Source of the DNA: Planctomycetaceae bacterium
GTDB taxonomy: Bacteria > Planctomycetota > Planctomycetia > Planctomycetales > Planctomycetaceae
Length of the DNA: 5,821 nucleotides
Assembly (NCBI GenBank): GCA_015487825.1
Contig: WFOZ01000489.1
Coordinates: 1-5,821 of the forward strand
Direction of reading: 5' to 3'
The position numbers and the translations under genes are program-made. Each line of letters opens with the position of its first letter. Positions within the stretch are counted from its first letter, which is position 1. Positions 1 to 5,821 of this stretch are shown in pieces. The notes below the pieces were generated by a model. That model saw only the letters and a program-made list of their open reading frames with translations, did not search any database and was not told the DNA's origin.

Positions 1-506
1 GTCCTATCCATAATATAAATTCACTCTCATGTAAATTTCTTTCAATGTGGCATACAACGGTCGTCCTAAGCTGTTTCAGCTCGTCAATAGTTAATTGTAC
101 TGGAGTCATGTTGTGCCCACATTCTTTCGCCAGATCTCGCATTTTCAATAAACTATCAACAGGGCGGTATTTCTTTGCTCTGTCGATAAACAGACCGTAA
201 ATTGTCTCCAGTGGGGGTTATTTTATTGATCGCCAGTGATATTCGATCCTGTGAATATTCACAGGGCAATTTATTGCACGGGTGTATTGCAACTGGGTTC
301 GGGGACAAATTGTCAATATTGGATATATTGATGGTCTCTTTGTGTCGTATTGCGCTGCTTCTTGAATTACCCAAGGGGGCTTCAGTACCTATTGATGTTA
401 TTGGGGCATTACTGTAATTGCGCAGTGAAAGTACGCCGCATAAAATAATTGCCAAAGGTATTGTGCATATTACACAAAGCCAACTGCCTGGAATTTCGAG
501 CTTCAT
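1..506 (-). pseudogene. Frameshifted gene of unknown function with one N-terminal membrane segment, cut by left edge
   Basis: I do not recognise a family. Reading the minus strand from ATG at 506-504 gives a short basic start, a hydrophobic segment at about residues 9-28 (WLCVICTIPLAIILCGVLSL) and a polar Ser/Asn-rich stretch, as in a protein anchored by one N-terminal helix. This frame stops at TGA 158-156 after 116 codons. The +1 frame is open from 217 to the left edge and encodes helix-like, charged sequence (LFIDRAKKYRPVDSLLKMRD, then ELKQLRTTV). The frames join smoothly (AINKITP then LETIYGLF) if one base is removed from the G tract at 213-217 (CCCCC on the coding strand). I therefore infer one gene broken by a single-base insertion or a sequence error. 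Alternatives are two overlapping genes, the second perhaps starting at ATG 142-140, or a real 116-residue protein. No clear ribosome binding site precedes the ATG. It is transcribed divergently from the prepilin-like gene. Confidence 0.5.
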
Positions 507-561
507 GACAAATGCAGTTCGGGCACATAAGAGAGCGTGGAAAACTAGAAAGACGACTCGC

Positions 562-590
562 TTGTCAACCAGTGTAAACTATGGTAGAAT
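562..590 (+). promoter_or_regulatory. Sigma70-type promoter with extended -10, plus strand
   Basis: TTGTCA at 562-567 (five of six to TTGACA) is followed after exactly 17 bp by TAGAAT at 585-590 (five of six to TATAAT). TG at 582-583 with one base before the hexamer makes an extended -10. A transcript would start near 597, giving a leader of about 75 nt before the small ORF at 672 and about 290 nt before the prepilin-like gene at 887. It is the best promoter match I found in the window. Assignment is by motif only. Confidence 0.6.
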
Positions 591-599
591 AGTTGTCAA
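571..599 (-). promoter_or_regulatory. Candidate divergent promoter for the minus-strand gene
   Basis: On the minus strand a perfect TTGACA lies at 599-594. After 17 bp it is followed by TACACT at 576-571, four of six to the -10 consensus. The start would be near 564, giving a 5' leader of roughly 58 nt before the ATG at 506. It overlaps almost completely with the plus-strand promoter at 562-590, so the two could not easily be occupied together. The -10 is weak, so confidence is moderate at best. Confidence 0.35.
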
Positions 600-654
600 G
601 TGTGGAGTTGAAGTTCCCAAGAATAGTGCACGCTCGGATAAGAGTGTAAACTAT
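571..654. repeat. Short direct repeats in the divergent promoter region
   Basis: AGTGTAAACTAT occurs exactly twice, at 571-582 (inside the -35/-10 spacer of the plus promoter) and at 643-654 (just before the AGGAGG site), 72 bp apart. Two further short repeats lie in the same interval: TTGTCAA at 562-568 and 593-599, and AGAATAGT at 587-594 and 620-627. They could be binding sites for a regulator or traces of a local duplication. The sequence alone does not tell which. Confidence 0.45.
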
Positions 655-658
655 AATC

Positions 659-664
659 AGGAGG
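659..664 (+). promoter_or_regulatory. Perfect Shine-Dalgarno AGGAGG for the small ORF at 672
   Basis: AGGAGG lies 7 nt before ATG 672-674, an ideal match and spacing. It is the strongest ribosome binding site I saw in the window and it decides the start of the 25-codon ORF. It stands well apart from the weak GGGAG in front of the prepilin-like gene. Confidence 0.6.
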
Positions 665-671
665 ACTCACA

Positions 672-749
672 ATGATCAAGATGCAATCGGTTAAGCAGTC
701 AAAGCGGACTCGACGTAAATTCTTGACGCATTCAAGATTGGTGCGGTAA
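672..749 (+). CDS. 25-residue basic peptide: leader ORF or relic of a prepilin gene start
   Basis: ATG at 672 follows a perfect AGGAGG and a good promoter, and the frame ends at TAA 747-749. The peptide is strongly basic (nine Lys/Arg in 25 residues, no Asp/Glu; core KQSKRTRRKF). Its start resembles the downstream DUF1559 protein. AAGATGCAATCG at 678-689 matches AAGATGAAATCG at 890-901 in 11 of 12 bases, and both are followed by ACTCGA (708-713 and 902-907). A Lys/Arg-rich stretch before a Phe is what normally precedes the GFTLIE prepilin signal, but here the hydrophobic helix is missing. I infer either a decayed duplicate of a prepilin N-terminus that kept its expression signals, or a translated leader peptide affecting the gene that starts 137 nt downstream. 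No function can be assigned. Confidence 0.45.
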   Translation: MIKMQSVKQSKRTRRKFLTHSRLVR

Positions 750-886
750 ATCTGGACTGATGGGTTGACGCAAGGGCATGCCTCAGTAAGCTGACACTAG
801 CTTGAATCTTTGTGTATTGCCCTGTTTGTATAGACGTTGCAGTTCACTTAGCAAATTCTTGCAATTTTGACGGGAGTAGCTCGATT
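750..886 (+). other. Leader/intergenic stretch before the prepilin-like gene
   Basis: I see no gene, convincing promoter or strong hairpin here. TTGACG (765-770) and TTGAAT (802-807) have no -10 hexamer at acceptable spacing; TATAGA at 829-834 is 21 bp from the latter. Within this stretch the downstream reading frame is open from GTG 812, but that codon has no ribosome binding site, so I treat 812-886 as untranslated leader. Confidence 0.4.
872..876 (+). promoter_or_regulatory. Ribosome binding site GGGAG fixing the start of the prepilin-like gene
   Basis: GGGAG lies 10 nt before ATG 887 and 16 nt before the next in-frame ATG at 893. It favours 887 over both 893 and the upstream GTG at 812. 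It is a modest match with slightly long spacing. Confidence 0.45.
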
Positions 887-1951
887 ATGAAGATGAAATC
901 GACTCGATGCTTGCGTGGCTTTACCTTGATTGAGCTATTGGTTTCCATCTCGATCATTGCTTTGCTTGTCTCGCTACTGTTGCCTGCTGTGCAGCAGGCA
1001 AGGGAAACTGCCCGGAGAGCGGATTGCCTGAATCGAATGCGGCAGCTTGGATTAGCCGTGCATAGCCATGCTGATGTCCAAAAACGATTCCCGGCTTCTG
1101 GTTACCTGGGCCTCGATAGTTCAAACAATGTACAACCCTTTTTCAATTGGGCTGTAGTCATTCTGCCTTTTGTTGAGCAAAATACTATTTATGATCAATG
1201 GGATTTTACAAAACCATCCTTGAGTGCCGGGAATGCAAAATTATCTGAGACGGTTATCTCGGTATTCACTTGCCCTTCGGATATAACACTTGGTGGGCGT
1301 GGTGATTTAAGTTATGCAGTTAATGGGGGATTCGCATGGACCTCGAGTGTATCTGGTGTATCTGATTGCCCGATTACCTTTCCATCTCGTAGCCCGATTG
1401 ACCTGAATGGAAATGGGGTAGTGTGTCCTGCAAACGCAAGCAGCGATGGTTCTCCAAGTGACCGAGATCTGTTGCTTAAAACAGGGGTCTGTTTTTTTGA
1501 AAGCTGGAAAGTTAAAGGAACAGTCCGGCATCATCGATTTGCAACCATATCTGATGGTTTATCTCATACATTACTTTTTGCCGAATGTGTCAGGGTAGGC
1601 TTCGATCCAAACGTTCCTCAGAAGTCATGGTCTTTTGCTGATCCGTTGGCAACGAGTTTCTACCTACCAAGCCAGGTTTGCCAAGGGAATTCATGTGCAC
1701 CTGGAAATGTCTCACTCGGAGAGGCAAATGGTACACCTCATGGAATCAATTATGGAGTAGCCTTGGCTGAGGGCGAAGCCCCCTGGCCCTCCTCGTTTCA
1801 TACCGGAGGGGTGAATGTTGTCTTTACGGATGGGCATGCCACGTTCATTTCTGAAAACATTGATGGAAACGTTTACTATTCAATGGTTACTTCACAAGGG
1901 ATGAGTTTACCGACCCAATTAAGAGATACGGAGCTGTCTCCTGGTCGTTGA
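887..1951 (+). CDS. DUF1559 prepilin-like protein (type II secretion/type IV pilin-like N-terminus)
   Basis: This is a 354-residue member of the DUF1559 family, a large set of prepilin-like surface proteins in Planctomycetota. A basic start (MKMKSTRCLR) leads into the prepilin signal GFTLIE, with cleavage expected after Gly11 and the conserved Glu at +5 (residue 16). A hydrophobic helix follows to about residue 33, then PAVQQARETARR. Further family motifs are FTCPSD (127-132), ISDGLSHTLLFAE (221-233) and the C-terminal H-X9-DG motif (His305, Asp315, Gly316). Family knowledge suggests processing by a prepilin peptidase and a helix-anchored pseudopilin-like product; the exact role is unknown. 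The Asp/Asn-rich DLNGNG (172-177) could bind a metal, which is speculative. The frame is open back to GTG 812, but the extra 25 residues would place a non-basic stretch before the signal and have no ribosome binding site, so I chose ATG 887. The stop overlaps the next gene's start by four bases. Confidence 0.9.
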   Translation: MKMKSTRCLRGFTLIELLVSISIIALLVSLLLPAVQQARETARRADCLNRMRQLGLAVHSHADVQKRFPASGYLGLDSSNNVQPFFNWAVVILPFVEQNTIYDQWDFTKPSLSAGNAKLSETVISVFTCPSDITLGGRGDLSYAVNGGFAWTSSVSGVSDCPITFPSRSPIDLNGNGVVCPANASSDGSPSDRDLLLKTGVCFFESWKVKGTVRHHRFATISDGLSHTLLFAECVRVGFDPNVPQKSWSFADPLATSFYLPSQVCQGNSCAPGNVSLGEANGTPHGINYGVALAEGEAPWPSSFHTGGVNVVFTDGHATFISENIDGNVYYSMVTSQGMSLPTQLRDTELSPGR

Positions 1952-2919
1952 GTAGAAAAATTTCAATCATTCAATTATTGAGAGCTAGTTTTGTGAATAT
2001 CAAGATTGTAATTATTGGGTTATCACTTTCAATAGCGATAGGTATATCAGTTGCATGGTGGATAAATTCTCCCTCCCGATTCCCAGAGCCTACAGGAGCT
2101 ACTTCAGCCCCAACAAATGCAGTGAGAGCTCCCAAGCCAGAAGTACCAACAATCCCGAATCTTACGCCACAATCAGCAGAATTATTGCCCGGATTTGAAA
2201 AGCTCGAACCTTGCTTTTCACCCACATTAACTGCTGATCTTCTTACGATTGTTTTTTCAAAGCCTGGTAAACCAGGGGCTGGGTATGATTTATTTGAATC
2301 TACTCGGTCATCAATTGATGTTCCGTTCGGAGTGCCTGTATTGATTAAGGCTACCACCAGCCCTGAGACGGATGCGTATCCAGCCATTTCCCCTGATGGC
2401 CTGAAATTAATATATATCAGGTCTGATGTGAATCCAGAATTGTGGACTGTTCGCCGAAAGAGTCGTCAGGAATCTTTTCGGGATAATAAGCGCTGGAAAG
2501 GTGCAAGTGGGGATAAATTAGTCCGTATGGGAACTCCTCAGTTCCTGAATAGTAGTCAAGTTGTATACAGCCAAAGTAAACCAGATGGTGCTCGCTCTCT
2601 TTGGATTTCTCAGCTGAGTGGATCAAATTTTTCTCGTTCCAGACTTTATATAAAGCAAGAAGGTTCTCCAACATTGTTTTTGAGTAATAAAGGACTGAGA
2701 GGGTATTACTGCCATGGTGAGGGGGGCTTGAACCTCATTTCTCGTTCCTCTATATCCCAGCAATATGGTTTACCTATTCCACTAATACCGAAAGAGGCAA
2801 CCGGCCCTGTTGATGGAACAGTTTGGATCTCACCACAAGAAGATATCATGATTTATTGCTCGCCTGGACCAATGAAAGAAATGGGCGGCGCACGGCGTTT
2901 GTGGCAAATCGCATTCTAG
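1948..2919 (+). CDS. Membrane-anchored PD40/TolB-like beta-propeller repeat protein
   Basis: The 323-residue product has an N-terminal transmembrane or uncleaved signal helix (about 19-38), a Pro/Ala-rich linker (about 42-75) and a domain with PD40 (WD40-like, TolB-type) repeats. The clearest repeat is DAYPAISPDGLKLIYIRS (142-159), with ELWTVRR closing the strand. A more divergent copy is FSPTLTADLLTIVFSK (90-105) followed by GYDLFESTR (112-120), and a C-terminal one includes WISPQEDIMIYCS (293-305). PD40 repeats build beta-propeller blades that usually bind proteins or act as a scaffold, and I see no catalytic motif. Four or so blades is short for a complete propeller. The start is uncertain. 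TTG 1948 overlaps the upstream stop as TTGA and would allow translational coupling. GTG 1993 has GAGAG 8 nt upstream and would place the helix right at the N-terminus. The overlap indicates co-transcription with the DUF1559 gene and perhaps a shared extracytoplasmic job. Confidence 0.8.
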   Translation: MSRKISIIQLLRASFVNIKIVIIGLSLSIAIGISVAWWINSPSRFPEPTGATSAPTNAVRAPKPEVPTIPNLTPQSAELLPGFEKLEPCFSPTLTADLLTIVFSKPGKPGAGYDLFESTRSSIDVPFGVPVLIKATTSPETDAYPAISPDGLKLIYIRSDVNPELWTVRRKSRQESFRDNKRWKGASGDKLVRMGTPQFLNSSQVVYSQSKPDGARSLWISQLSGSNFSRSRLYIKQEGSPTLFLSNKGLRGYYCHGEGGLNLISRSSISQQYGLPIPLIPKEATGPVDGTVWISPQEDIMIYCSPGPMKEMGGARRLWQIAF

Positions 2920-2924
2920 CTACT

Positions 2925-2951
2925 ACTCCAACAGAAAGCTTGCTTTGGAGT
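2925..2951 (+). other. Inverted repeat after the PD40 gene
   Basis: ACTCCAA (2925-2931) and TTGGAGT (2945-2951) form a perfect 7-bp stem around a 13-nt loop, six bases after the stop of the PD40 gene. No T run follows, so it is not a classical terminator. It may stabilise the mRNA 3' end or act together with the next hairpin. Confidence 0.4.
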
Positions 2952-2961
2952 GCATGCTTCC

Positions 2962-2985
2962 CCACTGGAAGTGGCGTCTTTTATT
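2962..2985 (+). terminator. Weak candidate rho-independent terminator
   Basis: CCACT (2962-2966) pairs with AGTGG (2970-2974) around a GGA loop, followed at 2977-2985 by the T-rich TCTTTTATT. The 5-bp stem is short and the T tract is offset by a few bases, so termination would be partial at best. Its position between the PD40 gene and the glycosyltransferase gene fits an operon boundary. Confidence 0.35.
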
Positions 2986-3022
2986 CCTTACGATTATAAA
3001 TTAAACATCTGGTGGTTTAAGA

Positions 3023-4642
3023 ATGCACATTGTTTCTTCATCTCCCCTCGAGCGAGGGATTTCTAAAAGTGATGTTGAACCATCGGTTTTAAGGAAAGCT
3101 GAAAGAAAAAGATGGCATTGGGCATTGTCACTCAGTCTGGGATTCATACTGTGGGGCCTACTATTGGGGCAATTTTTGACGAAGCCAGTTCATATTGATG
3201 ATACAAATTTTTTACGGCTTGCAGAAGGGGCTCGACTAAGTTGGTTTCAGCCTCACGCAATCACAATCAATTGGACCGGGAAAACAGTCCCGGCCTTTGA
3301 AGTACTCTCTAACCCTCCCGGTATTGGATGGTATTTAGCTCCTGTTTTGTATCAGCCAGTCTGGGTTAAACATTTATGGATGTCACTATGGTTACTTCCA
3401 CTCTGCTGGGGGGCTCGACAGCTTTTTCTAGCGTATGCACCAGAATATTCAAATGCCGGGATGCTACTCATCCTCACAAGTCCAGTTGTGGTCCTGTCGG
3501 CCCAATCTTTTCTTCCCGACCTTCCAATGTTGGCATGCACATTAGCAGGACTGGGAGGATATGCTAACAAACGAAAAGGCCAACTGTTTTGGGCTTTTGT
3601 TGCGGGTGGAGCGGGCTGCTTTCGATATTCCGGTGTATTGATTATAGGGGTGCTGGTCGTTATGGCCCGTAAGTCAGGATGGCGATCAATATGCTTAGTT
3701 GGTATAGCAGCGGGAACTCCTTTGGTATTGCTTGCAATCAACGATTATTTTTCTTACGGACAGTGGCACTTACCAGCGATGTTTCTCTTTCAAACAGACG
3801 GAGAACACAAGCTGTGGGACGAACCTTTTCACAACCTTGTAGCGTCTCTGGCAATGCTTGGTGGTGCGGTCGTTTCGCCTATCCTTTGCTGGAATAAATG
3901 GAGTTCCATGTCGGCGTTTATTGGAGGTTGGCTTGGACTTAATGCAGTAATTCTTTCCGAACAAACGCTTTCACAAGGGATTCCTACGGTCTTGTTTGCA
4001 ATGTGTGGTGGTATTGTCGCCTCCTCAATCTGTAATGCAGGCTCACGTTACATCAGTCTTTCTGTCTGGGCTTGTTTGGGATTTGTACTCTTAACGATAA
4101 CCCGCTTTGCTGCAACCCGGTATTGGATGCCATTCTTCCCTGCCTTTGTTTTGCTTGGCCTGATAAATCGTCCAAGTGAGCGGCGTATCGGGATCTCTAT
4201 TGCAGTAAGTCTGATTCTGTCACTTGGAATGGCCATTGATGATTATGAGTTCGCTTATGCACAACGTAATACCGCACTCTGGACTACAGGTCATGCCCCT
4301 AATGGTCAATTTGCAGGCCATTGGGGCTGGCAATACTATCTGGAATCGGCTGGGTGGAGTCCCTTGGAAAGAGGCAGTAAGCCCGATGGGCCATTTGCAG
4401 TTTCAACGCTTGCAGATCCTCAGACATACGTACTGACAAGAAATCATTATGTGATGAAAGAATTATCCCCACCTGACCGTTGGCCTGGGCCACGAGTTCA
4501 TTGTTTACGAGGCCGAAGTGGATATCATGGCGGTGGTCGAGCACTCTACTCCCCATGGACACTCTCAAATGCTCCTTATGATCGTATCATCTTGTACGGT
4601 TTTTCAGAATCGGCAGACGAAGTAAAACCTGCTGATAAGTGA
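3023..4642 (+). CDS. GT-C fold membrane glycosyltransferase (GT39/ArnT/PMT-like)
   Basis: This 539-residue polytopic membrane protein has a cytoplasmic-looking basic N-terminus (RKAERKR, 24-30), a first helix at about 33-53 and roughly a dozen hydrophobic segments up to about 404. A polar C-terminal domain of about 135 residues follows. GT-C features are visible: the acidic pair in the first extracytoplasmic loop (HIDDTNFLRLAEG, Asp59-Asp60), NPPG at 97-100, FLPDLP (163-168, Asp166), FRYSG (200-204) and RYW..FFP (366-372) in a late loop. The tail carries GHWGWQYYLE (432-441), a motif I remember from related GT39-like proteins. Such enzymes use polyprenyl-phosphate sugars and glycosylate lipids, glycans or proteins outside the cytoplasmic membrane; the substrates here are unknown. 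ATG 3023 is preceded by GGTGG at 7 nt, a weak ribosome binding site. TATAAA at 2995-3000 is a possible -10 without a clear -35. The next gene begins 71 nt downstream and is of the same type. Confidence 0.8.
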   Translation: MHIVSSSPLERGISKSDVEPSVLRKAERKRWHWALSLSLGFILWGLLLGQFLTKPVHIDDTNFLRLAEGARLSWFQPHAITINWTGKTVPAFEVLSNPPGIGWYLAPVLYQPVWVKHLWMSLWLLPLCWGARQLFLAYAPEYSNAGMLLILTSPVVVLSAQSFLPDLPMLACTLAGLGGYANKRKGQLFWAFVAGGAGCFRYSGVLIIGVLVVMARKSGWRSICLVGIAAGTPLVLLAINDYFSYGQWHLPAMFLFQTDGEHKLWDEPFHNLVASLAMLGGAVVSPILCWNKWSSMSAFIGGWLGLNAVILSEQTLSQGIPTVLFAMCGGIVASSICNAGSRYISLSVWACLGFVLLTITRFAATRYWMPFFPAFVLLGLINRPSERRIGISIAVSLILSLGMAIDDYEFAYAQRNTALWTTGHAPNGQFAGHWGWQYYLESAGWSPLERGSKPDGPFAVSTLADPQTYVLTRNHYVMKELSPPDRWPGPRVHCLRGRSGYHGGGRALYSPWTLSNAPYDRIILYGFSESADEVKPADK

Positions 4643-4713
4643 CTTGATAAATAGTTGCGGATATCGAAAGAAAAAAAGTGGCCCTTCATAATATAGAAAT
4701 TCCCAATCGGTTG

Positions 4714-5821
4714 ATGAAATTCCTTGCACCACGCCTATTTCTCTCAGGATTGTCAGTCATTTGCTTCCTCTTGGTGTGGCCTATTGGTGAATATGTTCTT
4801 CTTGATGACTGGGCTTTTGTGAAATCTCTAGAGCATCTCTATCTCTACGGAGATATAGTAATTCTTGATTGGAATCCAATGTCTCTAATGGGACATTTGC
4901 TTTGGGGGCTACCCTGGGTTTTAGCATTTGGTTTCTCATTTACAATTACCAAAATTGCTGTAGGGGTCGCTGGGATTGTACTAATCCTGACGCTTTACGA
5001 ATGCTTGCTGATTAATGGCGTCAACTCACGTTTAGCTTGCTTGTCTTGTGCTGCTTTATCAATGAATCCATTGTTCTTGTTTCATACAACTTTGTTTATG
5101 ACAGACATCACAAGTCTGATGTGGTCTTGGTTAAGCATTTTGTGCATACTACTCGTGATTAATGATCAAAAAAAAGTGCGTTGGGGTATATTGGTTGTTG
5201 GATCAATGTTATGGGGAATTGCGTATCTTACTCGGCAACATGGGATTGCTATTCCATTGGCTTTCTTCTTGCATTTAATTCTCTTTCAGAGAGATCGGTT
5301 TAATGCAAAATACATTACTTTTGCGTTTGCACCGGGCCTTTGGATTTTGATAAATGGTCTTGGATATCATTCTCTTTCCCAAGACTCCACAACTTCGTTT
5401 GATACATCTGCATCCCTTGTCAAAGATTTTTTGTTTGCTCCTCCCTGGTTTGAACTTCCCTGGATTGGATGGTCATATGCCATATACGCAGGCCTGTTTT
5501 GTGGTCCAGTTGTCTTGGCAACTGCAACAATTCCCAGAAAGATCCCGGTTACTGTTTCTGTATTTTTTGCCCTAATTTCCTCAGCATTTATGGCAGGACA
5601 CTGGTGCCACGCATCTATGAGCGGCGCTACATTTCCATATATACGTAATGTAATTACTTCCTGGGGGATGTTTGAGCCACACGCATTTGTCATCGGAGAC
5701 CGCCCACGTCTTTGGAGTAGTGAAGCCGGAGATCTGATTGGTTTTTTCGGAGTGGTTTCTGTTGTGGGAATGCTTTGGCTCTTTTTCGTTGTAAATAATC
5801 CATTAGTTGCACGAAAAAAGA
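4714..5821 (+). CDS. Second GT-C type membrane glycosyltransferase, 3' end beyond the window
   Basis: The frame stays open to the right edge (369 codons seen, no stop). It encodes a polytopic membrane protein with a first helix at about 5-25 directly followed by LLDDWAFVKSLE (29-40). Asp31-Asp32 is the acidic pair typical of the first loop of GT-C glycosyltransferases. NPLFLFHTTLFMTD (118-131) and YLTRQHGIAIPLAF (171-184) match conserved positions of this superfamily, and FPYIRN (307-312) lies in a later loop. About ten hydrophobic segments are visible. A lipid-linked sugar donor is expected from family knowledge; the acceptor is unknown. The start is uncertain. ATG 4714 puts the helix immediately at the N-terminus but has no good ribosome binding site. 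GTG 4678, after an A-rich stretch, would add 12 residues, and an in-frame TAA at 4648 limits any further extension. It lies 71 nt (35 nt with GTG) after the first glycosyltransferase on the same strand, with no terminator between, so co-transcription is likely. Confidence 0.75.
   Translation, partial: MKFLAPRLFLSGLSVICFLLVWPIGEYVLLDDWAFVKSLEHLYLYGDIVILDWNPMSLMGHLLWGLPWVLAFGFSFTITKIAVGVAGIVLILTLYECLLINGVNSRLACLSCAALSMNPLFLFHTTLFMTDITSLMWSWLSILCILLVINDQKKVRWGILVVGSMLWGIAYLTRQHGIAIPLAFFLHLILFQRDRFNAKYITFAFAPGLWILINGLGYHSLSQDSTTSFDTSASLVKDFLFAPPWFELPWIGWSYAIYAGLFCGPVVLATATIPRKIPVTVSVFFALISSAFMAGHWCHASMSGATFPYIRNVITSWGMFEPHAFVIGDRPRLWSSEAGDLIGFFGVVSVVGMLWLFFVVNNPLVARKK

Noticed and set aside
652..657. 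Perfect TATAAT as a second plus-strand -10 element
   Set aside because: No -35-like hexamer lies 16-18 bp upstream and no extended TG is present. A start from it would fall at or after the AGGAGG and remove the ribosome binding site.
418..675. Plus-strand ORF of 85 codons across the divergent region
   Set aside because: It starts at TTG without a ribosome binding site, lies largely antisense to the start of the minus-strand gene, and runs through the promoter and the AGGAGG site.
812..886. Upstream GTG extension of the DUF1559 protein
   Set aside because: There is no ribosome binding site before GTG 812, and it would place 25 extra residues before the short basic start typical of prepilin signals.
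1971..2387. Minus-strand ORF of 138 codons
   Set aside because: It is antisense to the PD40 gene, whose protein shows recognisable motifs; the antisense translation shows none.
3352..3741. Minus-strand ORF of 129 codons
   Set aside because: It lies wholly inside the first GT-C gene, and its translation has no recognisable domain or helix pattern.
5367..5693. Minus-strand ORF of 108 codons
   Set aside because: It is antisense to the second GT-C gene, whose open frame and membrane pattern extend through the region.
1..5821. CRISPR array, tRNA, rRNA, transposase or toxin-antitoxin pair
   Set aside because: I saw no regularly spaced repeats, cloverleaf-like segments, rRNA-like sequence, transposase motifs or paired small toxin/antitoxin genes on either strand.

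Overview
The window looks like part of a planctomycete chromosome with moderate G+C (my estimate is in the mid 40s percent, not computed). The main evidence is a DUF1559-type prepilin-like protein with an N-terminal GFTLIE signal and a C-terminal H-X9-DG motif, a family greatly expanded in Planctomycetota. It is followed by a PD40-repeat protein in a form common in that phylum. Genus or species cannot be assigned from sequence alone.

Left part (1-886): a minus-strand gene of unknown function starts at 506 and runs off the left edge. It reads well only if one base is dropped in a five-base G tract at 213-217, so it is frameshifted or contains a sequence error. To its right is a compact divergent regulatory region. 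A plus-strand promoter (TTGTCA, 17 bp, extended -10 TAGAAT) and a candidate minus-strand promoter (TTGACA, 17 bp, TACACT) overlap there, with short direct repeats. The plus promoter leads to a perfect AGGAGG ribosome binding site and a 25-codon ORF (672-749). That ORF resembles the first codons of the downstream prepilin gene, so it is either a leader peptide or the remnant of a decayed prepilin start.

Middle (887-2919): the DUF1559 prepilin-like protein (887-1951) overlaps by four bases (TTGA) with a membrane-anchored PD40/TolB-like protein (1948-2919). They form a tight two-gene unit with products predicted on or outside the cytoplasmic membrane. Two small hairpins follow, the second with a T-rich tail that could be a weak terminator.

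Right part (3023-5821): two consecutive plus-strand genes encode polytopic membrane proteins of the GT-C (GT39/ArnT/PMT-like) glycosyltransferase type. Each has an acidic DD pair in the first extracytoplasmic loop. The second is cut by the right edge. They probably transfer sugars from lipid-linked donors to an extracytoplasmic acceptor, but donor and acceptor cannot be read from the sequence.

No CRISPR array, tRNA, rRNA, insertion sequence or obvious defence system was seen. The features most worth a second look are the frameshifted gene at the left edge and the strong expression signals placed in front of a 25-codon ORF. I found no convincing undescribed multi-gene system.
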